Source: Helicoverpa zea | Taxonomy: Eukaryota > Arthropoda > Insecta > Lepidoptera > Noctuidae | Reading direction: 5' to 3' | Assembly: GCF_022581195.2 (NCBI RefSeq) | Contig: NC_061466.1 | Coordinates: 5,146,001 to 5,210,000, forward strand | DNA: 64,000 bases | The notes under the pieces: generated by a model | What the model was told of the DNA's origin: nothing | The model's input: the letters and a program-made list of their open reading frames with translations, nothing else | Databases searched by the model: none | Translations under genes and position numbers: made by a program | Shown: piece after piece, positions 27,657 to 41,777 of the stretch | How positions within the stretch are numbered: position 1 is the first letter of the stretch | Layout of the letters: each line of letters begins with the position of its first letter

Positions 27657-30600
27657 ATAATGTTGTTAGATAATAGTGTTTTACAGCTTTATTTTTGCTA
27701 CGTCTGAAGCTTTAGTGTATTCCTAGATGTAAGTTTTATTATCTCAACTATTCACCACAACTATACTTCCCTGCTTTTGATGTTATCAAAGCTCTACACT
27801 AAAGTATTAATGAAGATGTATGCTCACACCTGCTAATCCGTTTAATTGCAGACTTTCCAATCCGACCGGCTATCTGAACTGTCAGCATATCAGTAGCCGT
27901 TTACAAACTAACCAAGGATAATACGGTTAATTCAACGGACTTAACGCGATTTCGTACTTAACTGTCCGATTCGTAAACGGTTTATCTAAGACGAGTTTCG
28001 CGTGTGGAATTCGCGTGATAAGTGTAGCGGATAAACGCATTTTACGCCGTCAGTCGTGACGCGAGTTGCCACCTGTAATTGGCTCCAACGAATTGGTTAT
28101 GTCATATTGGACGCAGTCGATCCGCGGGACTCCCTGTATAAGGAGATTCTTTTTTTTTGTAATAATAGGCGGTCATAGCCCTGATAACTAGCGATAAAAT
28201 ATGAGCAAGAGTTAGCGTCAAGATCTTCGTGATTTTGCTCTTTTATAAATATTTTGTTCAATTTAATTTATGGTAAGCGGCCATAAGCCTTATGGAACTT
28301 GGAAACTGTGGAAATGTTCATAGAAGGAAGCTTGCCCTTAAGGTATGAGTCCAGTTAGTTTAAAACATGTTTGATAGAAAACCAAATAGTAGCGGTATCT
28401 CTTACAGTATCCAGGTAAATCCTCTATAGCAAAGTAAATTTATAGACATGCGTGCTTAAACGCCACAACTCACTCTAAAGTTAGACCGACATTTCACGCC
28501 GTTAAGTAACCAGGGAAGAATAATTAAAGTATATCCTAGTATGGGCAGTTTAACACAACATTACCTAAATCAAACATACCGTTACTGGATATACTTTATG
28601 CCTTATGCCATAATAGATGATCTTGAATGTATGATCGAACTCAATGTTGATCACATACAGACACAACATAAATTACTACAAGCCCAGGAAACCTGTATTT
28701 CTTCTCAACATCAGCCAATGTTACTTCTACTACCCTATAATTATAATGAAGTCATTCTTTCTCTTAAGGTCCTACATATTTTTTCTCGACTTTCAATTTA
28801 TTGCTGTAAGAATGTGTTTGAAGCGTATTTTTACTTACCTTCGTGTCGACAGTGTCTTATTACTGCACTTTTTGTTCATTTATTGAAGTTGTAGGATTGC
28901 AATTAACCGTATTTAGACGATGTTAACGACAACAACATCAATTGAAAATGTTAAAAGAAATGTATTTTTAACTTGACACGTATTTAAGTGCAGTTAAATA
29001 TACTTAAGTCTGAGTTGTATTTTTCTTATGGCCAGATATGGGTTTAATGGTATAGTAGATAATTTATTTTGCGATCAAGAATTTACAGTCCATTTCACCG
29101 TACAAAACAATGGGCAGCTTAGAGGCTAACCTTTCACCAACTGAGATATCTAAACAACCCTTGCAGGATGTCGTGACTTCGCGTCGGTACACTCCCATGC
29201 ATATTTATGTACACGCTTCAATCACGGCCAGAGAAAATAATGATGTACAAAAACTGGGAAAGGATATCATTAGCCAGTCGGATGCAGCTAGCGGCCGATA
29301 CAATAATGTGGTCAGTAATGATATCGGTAATCGGATCCGATCGATGTAGCTCACTCGATATTCTGAAATCTACTCTCGCTCTATTAATGCGCAATGTATG
29401 ACGCGCATTCTTTTAAGACAATTTTCCCATCATCATTACTCTTAATTACAATAAAGTTGTATATTATTCATCACAGTTGGTGGTAGCGAATGTTTCTTCG
29501 CTTGGATTTCACTTCCGAATTCTTTGGTACATGCTTTGTATACAGATCCCATTTGTTAGCAGAATGACTCTTTTATTGTTGTTGTAAGAATTGAATTACC
29601 ATTCTTGGAATCGGATCGAACGTTGTGCAATACATTATTTAATCGTAATCTCGGACATGAAAGTCCAGCACTATCTCTAATAGATCAAATACAATACAAA
29701 AATGTCGCAAAAGAAAACAAATATTCGATGCGCATCAGATTACGTAAAATTGACATGCTTATGTAAGTTTGAGATGAAAAGTTTCAGTACTTAGATCAAA
29801 TTTGAGATACGGTAATGTTCTAAAAGTAATAGATGGTCTTAGATCAATTTGTCATATTTGTTTTCTTTATCAAGCTCAGATTTAGCGTCACACTTTTTCA
29901 ACAACTTTGTTTCACAGAAGTTTTCTGGTTATTGTATTTGGTCTGATAAACGTGCACAGGATAGTCATAGAATACCACCCAAGTTGAATATGCATCAACT
30001 CACGATTGCACATGAAGCGTAAACATTATAATATTATCATGAATATTATTAAAGTAGGCATTGAACGAAAACATTTTCTCTCATGAAACACTCTCGACTG
30101 AGCACAATTCATGTTTACGAGTATTCCAACCTAGTTCCCTGTTCGTAGTTCCTAAGGTTTGCCCCTTTCTCTTCAGAACCGTCCATACTTTCTACCAGTA
30201 ATGCGTACTGATTAATTAGACACGATTAGTAACATCGATACCTTTTTGATGATTCATTTCACTTGCGAAAGTGAGATTTGTTTGTTTTCGTCTCGTTTTG
30301 CTCTGAATTAAACAGATAATTATGCGTTAGTTACGTTTTGTTTAGATTTCCATTTTTGCCGATCGTGCGTAACTGAAGTTGAATATTGCGATAAAATGCA
30401 TTTGTGTTTGGACACAGCCGCGAAAATAAACAGCTTGAACTTTATACCAAATAGTATGGAAATAAGTAAAGTTTATTTTCTAATGTTGTTAGAAATGGAA
30501 AACGAAATTTTCAGCCATATAAAGCAGAAAGAAAAAAATAAGATCAAATCCAGCTTCTCCGGTATATTCAACCTACTTTGGTATTATGATTATTAAAGTT

Positions 30601-33207
30601 ACTTTCCATGAAGCCTACTGCATCATCATGGATAATCTCCCTAGTTCAACAAACACGGGCTATAAAATATAATAAAGTGAGTCTTACATGGAACTCCGAA
30701 TGACCTTAATTAGCTCGCCAAGACCTTTCCCAACATTAAATTCTTTCTTCGCGTGAACAAACGCGGCAATATGTTTAATTGTTTATGTACATAATAATTC
30801 GCGTTTCTCTTGATATTAATTACGTATGTCATTTAGAACTTTAATTTCTATTAATTTACTTCAAATACGTTTGACACGAAACACGATGACAGAAAAACTT
30901 ATTTTCGTGTTCAATCTGTGCAATGCCATCTTATTTCATTCATAACTCTAGCTTCTTACAATTAGTTTCGCACACACTTAATGAAGCAAATTCCGCGTTT
31001 TAATTAAAATCTTCCTGTAAAAGCAGCACCAGGGTATTAAAAAGCTAACGATGTTGCAGATACTCGCGTTTATTATGGATAAACGACACTAAAATGCAAA
31101 TAGCTGAACGTCAAGCGGCGCAGACGCATCGTATCCGCGAGTCCGTTAGATTTGCCCGGTGGCGCCTAACAACGGTGAATTTAAAAACCTTCATGTTTCC
31201 ACAGAAAAGGATAAATTCATTGTTATTGTTTGCTATAAGACCTTTCTCATTAAATTGTAGGTAAAGTATAACCATGTTTTTAGTATTTTGTTTTGCCTTT
31301 CTATCCATTTCATGATTGTATTTATGCGTCAGTTTATAGATACCTACTAATCATGATTTGTAATTTACGTAAACATTCTTTACACTGGATAATATTCCAC
31401 TTTCGAATACCGAAATTGGTAACTAATTTAACGCAAGTAATACACTGCAATTTCTATTGTGAATGGATTTTGTTGTACACAAGGAAATCATAATTCATTA
31501 TGAAGTTGCAGCATAAAGGCCGATGCGGTATAATGCTTAAGAAGCAAGCGCAGGTATTATGTGCTTGCGGATATATTCAGTAAAGCGATTAGCAGCTAAA
31601 TCCAATTCATCATCAAAACCCATTAGAAAATGTTCATTCATTGATGATGATGGATCTGACTGTACAACAGTGAAAGTTCACATTATTAAGTGTCCCCAGT
31701 TTGTCTGAAATTTTGTTTCCATCCAAAAATTTGCGGGCATCCACCACAGTTAGAAAAGACCACAAACTCGCTAATGATAGGAAAGTACCGCCACAATATG
31801 ATTTTTGACACTTTTTTGTCCATTGTCTGTGATTTTCGTAGTTTCCTAAGCTTTCTCTATTACTTTTTTTTATATTTTCATCGGCAAAAACGTTATTGAT
31901 TGTGAGTTTATGTTTGTGTTGCATTGTGGCACTAATATCTGTGTCAATGTTTATTCAACTTTATTATTTTCTGTGTTGTAACTGCAAAAAATATTTTATT
32001 ATGCATTCTGACTGATTCTGACCGCGCCGATGTTTTTTGTTAACAAAAAGTGATCGAATATTAAAAATGTCACTGTAATTTATCATCGGCTCCCTTAATG
32101 TGGAAATTTAATTTTACTCATGTCTAGTGCTAGCGTTTTTTGTCGAATCTTTGGATGTAGCAAATGGCCCAACGACTGAAAATACATACTTGAATTTACT
32201 CAATAATTGCTTCGCTCCTTGTTTCGTATTAACTTAATGGAGTCCATTGTTTTATTTTTTCTTGCAATTATACATTGATGGATTTTATGCAAAATGGCTT
32301 TTTCAGTATCAGATGTGTTAGCACATGTTTTGTACATCAGTCCGATAGGTAGTAATTTTATATCACAGTCAATTCTGAGAACATGTTTCATAATTGCTTT
32401 ACAGCGATTGAACAAACTTTTATGTTTACTTTAGCTATTAAACATGACTTACGCAGATTATTTTAATGGAGTAGCATTTCTATAACCCGTTGTATCATTG
32501 CAATAAAATCTTGTTTTATGTGAAAATAAATTTTCATTCAATCACTGTTCAGTGTTTTTAGCTTCTTTATGCTTAATTTAGTGCCTCTTGATGCGTTCAT
32601 TAGGTACTGTAATTAAAACGAATGTACCACAAATAAAAGCTTCCTTGCAACGCTAACATTATTTTTTTACTTCATAGTATTACTTAGCATTTAATTCGAG
32701 CGATGATTAGTGGGAATAATTTAAACGTTCATTATTAACCATTACTGTGCAATAGAAACTGTCTAACAACTAACAGCGTGTAATAATTTAGTTTACATAT
32801 GGTCACAGGGCGTAACACAATGTGTTCTTGTTAGTATCTTTATACAATCGTAATGCACTTCATCGGGTTTCTAGGAAATAAATAATTCATAGCAATTTGC
32901 ACTACTAATGTGAGAACATGTTTAGAGCTGTTGAATACACAGCAAACCTTTCTCTGAGGGCTCATTAGCTCGAATTTATGTGCTCTCACCGGCAGCGGCT
33001 AGCTCACAAGGTATATCGGAAAGAGCTTTTGTGTCACATAATTTATACCTATCGAGTGCTAGGTGCTACGAATATTTATGTGTCGCTTGTCTTTACTTCG
33101 CCTTAGAAATTTACGATCTCTTCGAGTAAAGACGGCGACAGATACTAGGAAAGTTGTAGCTATTAGACTGTGAACAATTCAGAAAAAAGTAGTATTAAAT
33201 CACTGAC
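27657..33207. other. No recognisable gene; may include intron of the mucin-like gene
   Basis: The donor at 33207 implies that at least the first part of this DNA, reading leftward, is intron. I found no convincing downstream exon. Short coding-like stretches on the minus strand at 31.5-31.7 and 32.2-32.4 kb have no domain I recognise. Confidence 0.5.
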
Positions 33208-34020
33208 CTCTTTCTTGGTCTGCTCGTTGATCTTAACATGGGTCTGTTGAGGCTTGTCGCGGAGTGGCAGATATCCCTCTCGGCTGTCGGCGGGCTCCGT
33301 GCTCTCGGTCGGCGTGGTGGACTCCACGGTGCCTGTACTGGCGGTACCAGCGTCCGTGGATCGGGAGTCGTCGACCGTACTCAGCGTCGGAGCCGTCTCT
33401 TTTGGACCATCAGCTGTCGTTCCCACAGTATCGAAATCAGAAACAGTCTCTGTGCTGTCACTGTTTAACGTAGTTTCAGTGTCCTGGACCGTGGGTGTTT
33501 CCGTAGTCCGCACAACCGGACGGATAGTATAGTGTTTGGTAGGCGGTTTGTACGTTGTCGCGGTCGCGTCTTTAGTAGTTGATGGTGGAGTCTCGGTTTT
33601 AGTTTGTGTAGTTTTTATTTCGGCCGTTGTAGCCGCGATAGGCTTACGCGTGGACTTTTTCGTTTTGGGCGGTGTCGTGGCGGTCGGGTTTGTCACGGGT
33701 GCTGTCGACTTTGTTTTGGTGGATATCTTTTTAGCGTAAGTTGTGGAGCGTTCCTCAATAGTGGTCGGTGCAGGGGTGTTTTCTACTGTGTGAGATGTGG
33801 TTTCAGGAGGTTTTCGGTCAGCAGGAGGGTCAAGATTGGATTGTTTGGGCGTCCGGGATGGTGGGAAGAAATAGTCCATAATTGAGGGAGATCTGTTTCG
33901 GTTTGAGGGTAGCCATGCCCAGGGGTTAAAGTCAATGAGGCGGGGTCGCGGCGGGTCATCGGCGACGACGACGGCTGCGAGGGCGGCGAGCGCGAAGACT
34001 ACGATCAACGGACGATTCAT
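33208..34020 (-). CDS. Secreted Thr/Ser/Pro-rich mucin-like protein, first coding exon (partial)
   Basis: This exon has 271 codons from ATG 34020. An upstream in-frame GTG at 34098 was not used because the ATG directly begins a signal peptide (residues 1-20, ending VVVA) followed by DDPPRPRL. Residues 21-75 are rich in Pro and aromatics (NPWAWLP, MDYFFPPSR). Residues about 75-245 are mostly Thr, Ser, Pro, Lys and Glu in irregular TT-containing runs, a typical O-glycosylated mucin stretch. The tail (VKINEQTKKE) ends exactly at GAG|GTCAGTG, a good donor in phase 0; reading on gives only 14 more codons before a stop. The open frame is far too long and GC-rich for chance. No cysteines or chitin-binding domain are seen in this exon, so the functional domain may lie in later exons. 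It could be a cuticle, peritrophic or other extracellular matrix protein; I do not recognise the family. The next exons must lie left of 33208 or outside the window. Confidence 0.75.
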
Positions 34021-34140
34021 GGCGCGACGTGCGCGTGCGGCCGCGACGACGTTGCAAGCGGGACTGCGCGCGCGCCTCCGCTGAAGAGAACCCGCCACCG
34101 TTCACCTAGTTCATTCCGCCCTACGGACAACGCAGATGCA
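34021..34140 (-). promoter_or_regulatory. GC-rich 5' region of the mucin-like gene
   Basis: A CpG-rich block lies directly upstream of the ATG at 34020, in contrast to the AT-rich DNA beyond 34150. The context before the ATG (GTCGCGCC) is good for initiation. It probably contains the 5' UTR and start site; no core promoter motif was recognised with confidence. Confidence 0.4.
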
Positions 34141-37100
34141 GCCGCTGTAGTTCCTGTTCAATTTTCTTTTTTTTTATAAGACTATCTTCACTATATGCAC
34201 AGGTTATTACGTAATATGTAATTGCGCACGTAAATTGCTGTTAGGGTGGTAATTTTAAATACCGTTTCTGACATGTTTATTTCTTGTACATAACTTGCAA
34301 TCAATTACCTAGTGGACAAAATGTATTTCATATTTTTAAATTCGTACAAACCTCTAGCAATGTGACATTTTTACCTGTCACTTTATGATCAAAAATGGTG
34401 ATCTTATAGTTATGCACGCGTGATTCAAGAATATGACACGCCAATTTATAGGTAGCTGAACATTGCAGGTTTCGATATGAAAAACAATAGAAACTAAGAA
34501 ACTCTCAAAGGAAAGTAGTTGAAATACGCCTTCTAACATTGAATATCTAAATGAAAGCTAGAATAAAATACTGCATAGGAGTTCCTAAGTTACAAAGTTT
34601 AAATACACATAATCGTTTACTTGAATCATGTGGAAATGGTTAGTAGTATTTACAGAAAATAACTTGACATAAATAATTAATTAAAATTCAAGCTAATAAA
34701 TTAAGTAAACAAGTAATTGCAAGAAGAAGCCAACTAATAGGCTAATTAATTTTGTACCACGTGTACTGGATAGGCAATATTCAGTTCCGTTACGTGCGGT
34801 ATTATAATCAAGGCAATGAGTTTAAATTCAAAATCGAATTTTCGCGTATATTTTCCCTGTGGTTTATCAATATAGCACCCAGTACCGTTATCCAATCAGA
34901 GCCGTTGAAATTCACTTTGGGTACAGCGATGCACGTCTGATGCCTGAATTTGTATCAAAAATTTTTCACCGCAAACCGTGTAATGCTCGGCTGAGGCCGT
35001 TCTGTACGCTCCATTTAGTTTCTGATATTGCTTAGTCTTCCAGATTAGCTGGCCAATCTTCTTTTAGGGTCAGCGGTCATAATTAAAGTGACACTGGGCC
35101 ATACAGCGTTATACCTACACCACATTCAAACTAAAACAATATTGGTTAGACTAGACATAAACCAGATCAATAGAAATCAGATAAGAAACTGCCTGGAAAT
35201 AAAATTAAACCCCACTTTACTAGGCCATAAACGCAATTATCGAGACGGCAAGCAGTTGCAGTAAGGTATTATTAGCTAACAAATACACTGTCTTTAACCT
35301 AATCAAAGTATATTCGCACGAATCACGGCAGTCATCAATCAATTGCAGAATGCGCCGCGGAATCTTTTATAGCTTCATACAATACCGTCTACGCTATGCC
35401 GCCGTATAAAGAAAATACCAAATAACCCCAAGCCTTAGATTTTATGGAAAATATACTCAAATGCCTCGTAAATAGCAGACAGGCAATAAAGATCCTTCTA
35501 ACGATCTTTATCTATGATCGTCAGCTAGCGTTCTCCGCACCGGTATCGACGATTCAATATTTAAATAAGCTTTTCACACACTTTCATAGACTCATTTTAG
35601 TGTGAAGTCGCACAATCTAGAATGGTTCAATTACAAAGCGACTTTGGAACCCCATCTAGATAATTGTAAGAATAAACAAAGGACCTAACCACCATAACAG
35701 TTGATTTAGCCTATTGTTTAATGGGATTTGCGAGATTACGATGGGAAACGTTCTTGTGGAGATAGATCTACCATTCATTAGTTCGGAAGCGCTGTAATTG
35801 AAGAACATCTTGATCGAACATGCGGATCAGATTGATTAATGCGAACGGTAAAAAATATGGGTGTGAACTTGCATTCAGAGTGGCAGCTGAATGATAGTTT
35901 TGACTTTGTCTTCACAATGTATGATGATTCAATCGTTTCGTACATATGCAAGAACACATTAAGATTAGCCTTAGCTACAAATACGAGTAAGTTGACTGAC
36001 AAGTAGTCCGTCTTGTCGCTAGTGCGCCGTTTATTTGGAATCAGAGTATCTAATTCTAATTATGTCTAGGTTATAGGTCTTAACTGAAACAATATAACGA
36101 AACACCCCGTCAAATCGATACGTTCCAATCGCTAAAGTTCTAAGCTTGATTTTTTCCTCATTAATATTTACTTTTATAAACATGATTCAAAGTAAAGCGA
36201 TGAGGAAATAAAAGGTAGATAATCTTTATTACTTTAGTAAAATCGTATTATAAAAAAGCAAAAGTATTGCAAATTCTTTGCTAATTTATTTACTTTTATA
36301 GTATTTACAGTCGTTTCTTGATTACCTCTCGCTTCGCACGTGATGTCTTCGATTTAAATGGTGAGGTGGTTTTCTTCGAATTGCAGATATAAGTAGGTAT
36401 CTCGTCTTTGACTAATTTAAACTCCCGTCATTTCACTTTATCGGCCCAAACGAGTCCCTCATTAATGACCTCACTATTTTGCTTTGCCATATTGTATCCG
36501 CCGCTGATATTTTAACGCACCTCATTATTTTTTATTGCTGTAGAGAGAAATACTGTCTCTGCACTGTAAAAAATATATCTTAATAGCTCAATTCCTTTTA
36601 TTTCTCAACTAACAGTTTATTTTATCAATGTTTTCACCTTTGTTCGAAGTTTCGTCTCATTTGCGGCAGGGCCTACTTTAGCCTACTTTTTCCGTTACTG
36701 TTCTTGCAAAGATGGCTGCAAAAACAGGCTTCTGTAGCCCAGCCACGTTTAAATGATGATCCAATTAATTTAAGGTTTCTTGTTTTTGTTAATAATAATT
36801 GGAGCTAGTGAGTTATTGACAATCCCACTGACAACATTATTAGACGGATCCAAATAGATCTCGGCTTCTTTATAAGACAGGTTGAACGGTGAAAATTGTT
36901 CGCTGAGATTTGTGACTGGAAAACGACAAAACTAATGCTGCTTTGTAGATTTAATTAGATTATAGTTTTTACGCACCCGGTGAATTCGTTGGTAGATAAA
37001 AACTGTAATTTTATTGGCAAGCGAGAAGACTTCAAACGCCACTATTCAATAACAAAGAAACTGAAGAGTGATTAGGATTATATAATTTGAAGCAGATAAT

Positions 37101-39904
37101 TGCATGTCTCAGGTTTGACGGATTGCACAATGTGACCGTGCCAACTTGTGATTTATTTACCCGGCAGCCGCTCCACTTGTGACGGGTAACTCGGTTAACG
37201 GAATTTGTCGTTTTCACCGGACACCGGCGATAACTATCAGCCGAATCCGGAACACAAACGCAACAAAATCTGCGTGAAAATGTTGTATAAACAGACGCCT
37301 TTTTATTTACTTGTTTGTAAACTTACCGTTTCGCACATGCTTCCCGAGCAGCACACTTTTTCTTCACGCCAGTTTAACCTCTACACCTTACGTAATTTGA
37401 ACCATATTTGTCTGCACGTTTCTGGCTATAGGACAAGCGTTTTGGATCGGAAGGTGAACATTCGAATCAAGCCTAAACATTGGTTTTGTAAGCGTGTGTT
37501 AATGGTAAAGTGATGCATCAAAGAGTTCCTTGTCCTACTGGTAGAATGAGGTTTATGTGCCGTGATTTGGACAGCTTTTGCTTACTTTTAAGGATTATAA
37601 ATGTGACCTGGTACAATTTCCAACCACCGCCTTGCAGCTACTTTCTGATCTGATATGAAATCTCTTTCGGATCATCTGTTTATCAAAGCAATGACTCACT
37701 TCAAAGAAAGTAAAACATGGACATAACTTGGAATCTATATCAGTCATATAAATCGTATCGACCGGTACCGATCGGTTTGCAAGAAGACCTCTTTTAGATA
37801 TCATATACTTTCAGTAGCAAGAGAGTACTTAAGATTACTGGGGCGCCAGCATTCCGCTTTAAGTGCGTTATAATATTCTACTTACGTATCGAAAGTTTAG
37901 AACAAATACTGTCTGTTACTAGTACCTAAAACGTTTCATATTTTCATAGTTAATGCTTAAATTGGAAAAATGTGGAAGTGAATTTGTAGACAATCGCATT
38001 GAAAGCTGGGTCAGCGGCTGCCATTAGTCGTGATTTGCTCAATCAATTATCGCTATTCAGAAATGCATTTTTGTGTCAGTAGGTAAAACCGTAATGGCTT
38101 ACAAGTCGGAGTAATACAATAGATAGTACTATGAACGAGTTTCTCACCCGGCCCGCAAATTACGACGGTTAATAGTGGCTTTTGAACAAATTATAAGTGG
38201 ACTACTTCGGATTGTCTCGAGGTGTTAATTTGCTTGATGTAACAATGATAGTGAGTGATGATAATCAATGACCTGTCAATGAGGGCGCTACTAGTCATTC
38301 GGTTCACAGCACACATATTCTAATGGGCTGTGATGCCGTCTTTTGAGAGAAGTTCAAAGTTGAATACGTTTTATTATCCTGTTCAATAAAATAGCATTAT
38401 TGAACAGTCGTATATAATTTTATGTGATTGTCGTGCGTAGAATTAACTTTATATCTTCCGGCTTTACTGCCAAGCGATTTCAGAGAAATATTAGAGAAGT
38501 TAGTTAATAAATTGAATAATTTCCCATTGGAAGTTACAGTCAGAATAAACGTTAGATGTTGTATCTGCTAATTGAATCAGTAAACACGACACGCCTCTGG
38601 TGCCATATCTCAAGTACAGACCGACGGATGTCCGAATGCAATGACCACTCCCGTTCCGTATTTTTACTGTGACCGTATCCTACTAAACATGTCTCAAAGA
38701 AAGTTGTACATTACAAGAAATATCGTCCCCTTCCGTCTTCCGTATTTGAAAAGCAATTTCCCCACAATCGATCAACAGATTAAATGATCATTATGGAATA
38801 CTCGATAACGATGTCTCGGAGCTTGAAACTAAGCATTATGTGCTGCTTAGAAACTATTTCTTATTAGGTTATAGGTATTATATGGCCGTCATTGTAGAAA
38901 GTGTTTCAATGTTAGGAGAATAGGAGGATTTTGCCCTGTAGTAGGTCATTGGAAAATGTCTTAAATAATAGAATATGAAATTGTCTTAAAACTTATTCCT
39001 CTACATTCTAAAGTCTATGGGAACCGTTTAATTTATCGGCATAAAAAATGAAATTTTATTTATTAGCTACACACTCACAGAAACATCCGCTTTTAATGTA
39101 ATTTTCACTATCCGCTCCAACATGGTTTTAATTTTTATGATAACGATTATCTCATAAAATAAACTATCGGTATACAGGATCTTGAATATAGAAAGAACCC
39201 AGATTAGGGTTTACCTAGAGTTATAGTAACTGATCTGGCATATAATGTAAGGATCTACGTTTATTTTTGTTCGAGTTACTTCGTCAATGCTGCTTCAAAC
39301 CTAAAAATACTCACTAAAAGCTTATAATACCTACAAAATAAAGTTTAACAGCGTCAATACGACACGATTTGAATCAAACCTCACAGATTCACATGAGAGT
39401 TTTCTCCTAGAAAATCTGATTATTCGCATGACTTGAATCTGAGCTGAAGAATTACTGGTATTTCGCACGTAAGACCTTACAGCTCACTAAATACTCGAAT
39501 CTACATCCGTCGTAATACTGCAGCAATGAAAGAGAAAATAGAATATATAAACAGCTTATCTCCTTCGTAAATTGCGGACACGGGGCGTTAAATAACAGAT
39601 TTCTCTCCGACTAAGGGCTTGGGCACACCATGGAATTTTGACTGATAACGAGAGAAAAATAGAATGGTATGAACAATACTGCACTTATATTCTTGGTCCT
39701 AGAATCAAAGAGAAAAAGTTGATTAAGTAGTTCGCATGTACTGCGCGTAGAGCTAGTGTTGTTTTTGATAAATGAGTATAATATAACGGATACGCTTGAA
39801 AACCCTGAAGGGTGGGCAGGTGTGTAGGTCATTAACCTCTTATAAGTTCTTTGTGATATAACCGACTTGTTACTTTGTATATTAATTTATTCCATTGTTT
39901 TATA
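34141..39904. other. No recognisable gene
   Basis: This is AT-rich DNA upstream of the mucin-like gene. Only small inverted repeats are visible, such as ATAAAGATC/GATCTTTAT near 35.49 kb and CTGTTCAATA/TATTGAACAG near 38.38 kb. Confidence 0.6.
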
Positions 39905-40110
39905 CTATCACTAGCCGTATCCCGCGGTTTCACCCGCGTCCCGTGGGAGCTATTGCCCGCACCGGGATAAAATATAGTCTAGTTACTCGCAGATAATATA
40001 GCTTTCTAATGGTGAAAGAATATTTAAAATCGGTCCAGTCGTTTTTGAGTTTATCCATTACAACCAAACAAACAAACAAAGTTTTCCTCTTTATAATATT
40101 AGTATAGATT
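39905..40110 (+). mobile_element. RTE-like LINE 3' end or derived SINE
   Basis: The block starts with a CCCGCGGTTTCACCCGCG stretch and continues with CTTTCTAATGGTGAAAGAAT. It then runs through CGGTCCAGTCGTTTTTGAG to a CAAACAAACAAACAAAG run and TATAATATTAGTATAGAT. This order is characteristic of the very abundant 3' region of RTE-type retroelements and SINEs in moths and butterflies, as I recall it. There is no reverse transcriptase, so it is a 5'-truncated or SINE copy. Confidence 0.65.
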
Positions 40111-40612
40111 ATAGTAAAAGAAATTAGCCCACCAGGTGGACTAGAATACGACACTTCTCCTTTCATTTGATAATTAACACTTGAAGGCAAGAAATTCGGG
40201 CGAGATCAAATTTAGTGTCAATGAATCACTTTAACGATAATCAGCTTGTCAAAAATTTATCGTCTTTTCCACAGCATAATTTTGGAGATGGTAAATGACC
40301 TAGAATTTAGAGTAAAAAATACCAAATCCCAATTAATGTCTAGACATCAGTTCACATGTTTATCCTTTCATATCTACACATGACTTGCGCGTCAAATATC
40401 GCGCACTCGCGCTATGTCTCAAGCCAGTATGTCATTCACATTTGCATGCCCATTCGCGAATGTTGGAGAAACGTTTATTACTCTCTCTTTCTCCTGTATA
40501 CGAATAGGAACAGCTGGAAAGGTGAAAATGTATACAGTCAGCATATTTCATGTAGGATTTTTATAATAAGCTTAAAACTTGTACAGCCTTACTATAAAAA
40601 CTTAAACATCTT

Positions 40613-40692
40613 TTGAACACTTGTCTAAAAAAAAGTGTCGCTGCAAAACGAACCTTATTTCAACGTCTGAATATTTTTAGATAAGTGTTCAA
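40613..40692. repeat. Short inverted repeat (19-bp arms)
   Basis: The arms 40613-40631 and 40674-40692 (TTGAACACTTGTCTAAAAA and its complement with one mismatch) bracket 42 bp. It may be a very short MITE, lying 195 bp from the larger MITE at 40888. Confidence 0.5.
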
Positions 40693-40887
40693 CAGACTTT
40701 TAAAAGTTATTATGACGGTTAGGTTAGGTCCGTTTAGCAAAGTAGGTTAGCATGACCCAGTTTTTCATCCACCAAATGTAGAAGCTCTTGAGTGTCAACA
40801 TTACTAATATCAAATTCGATTATGATTTAGTGCAAGTTTCGTGATAAACTTGCCGCGAGATTTTTCTTCAATTGTTCCTTTTATTTA

Positions 40888-41098
40888 AGCTAAGCGTCCA
40901 CTTGTCGGTATCGTACGCAACGGACGCAACGCACGCAACGGATCGTAGTATTATTTATATAGAAACTCAAACAAGATGTGCGATGCGTACGATGCGGACA
41001 GGTGGACGCACTTGTTTGAGTTTCTATATAAATAATACTACGTTCCGTTGCGTGCGATACGTCCGTTGCGTACGATACCGACCAGTGGACGCTTAGCT
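40888..41098. mobile_element. Palindromic MITE with TTA target duplication
   Basis: The arms 40888-40975 and 41011-41098 are 88 bp each and differ at about 4 positions, around a 35-bp loop. The ends read AGCTAAGCGTCCACT. TTA flanks both sides (40885-40887, 41099-41101), again the 3-bp duplication expected of PIF/Harbinger-like elements. The interior has repeated CGTACGCAACGGACG-like units. Nearly identical open frames on both strands simply reflect the palindrome. Confidence 0.82.
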
Positions 41099-41746
41099 TT
41101 ATGCGCCCCACGTGCAATGCTAATTGCATTGACAATCAGGTACTTAATAAAATAGTGTTATTGCAGCGCTAGTAACCTAACATCCTTTAAACAAATATGC
41201 ACTATTGTTATCTGATGTTTAAATGACTTACACGTTCACATAGGTCTTCTAGCGGTCACCGCGTGTGTTCAATATTGATGCAGTTAGGAACTAAGTGAAA
41301 TGCTTTCATGTTTATTTTAAAAAGTAAGACAGTCCTGTTAGAAACTCTACGGAAAATTTAGAAGGTCAAATCTTAAAATAATCAATATATATGGCTCGTT
41401 TTTTTTTCCTTTTTAGTATTTCACACTAATATTTCTGTTTTTTTTTTAATGACTCTTATTACTTGCCTAAGTTTGCCCCATTTATACTGTTTATTTATAC
41501 AGTAGGGGACTATCGTTGGTGTAATTAGTAAAGTACTAAAAACTTTATTTTAATGATAAAAATAATTCACCTTTATGCAACGTTGTATCACAAAAATCAA
41601 TTAAACAGTCAAACACACTTCCCCTGCTCCCGTTTACAGTAGCATTAAGCTCTCACGTTACATTCAATTCTTGATATCTCTTATTAAATCTCCTGTGAAA
41701 ATATCTTTCGCCAATTATTCATGAACGCACTATGTATACGTACATT

Positions 41747-41777
41747 CGTACCCAATGTACATACGTACCCAATGTAC
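41747..41777 (+). repeat. Short tandem repeat CGTACCCAATGTAC, 17-bp period
   Basis: Two copies of CGTACCCAATGTAC (41747-41760 and 41764-41777) lie within a GTAC-rich stretch. Confidence 0.85.

Noticed and set aside
31535..31690. Coding-like stretch on the minus strand (HFLMGFDDELDLAANRF...)
   Set aside because: Upstream stops and frame changes break it, its length is within chance for this composition, and the family was not recognised.
32121..32179. Short plus-strand peptide starting with a THAP-like CxxxxC pattern
   Set aside because: It is only 19 codons, and the later conserved THAP positions do not follow in any frame.
33238..33885. Several plus-strand open frames opposite the mucin-like exon
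   Set aside because: They are antisense shadows of the GC-rich Thr-coding exon and have no signal or domain of their own.
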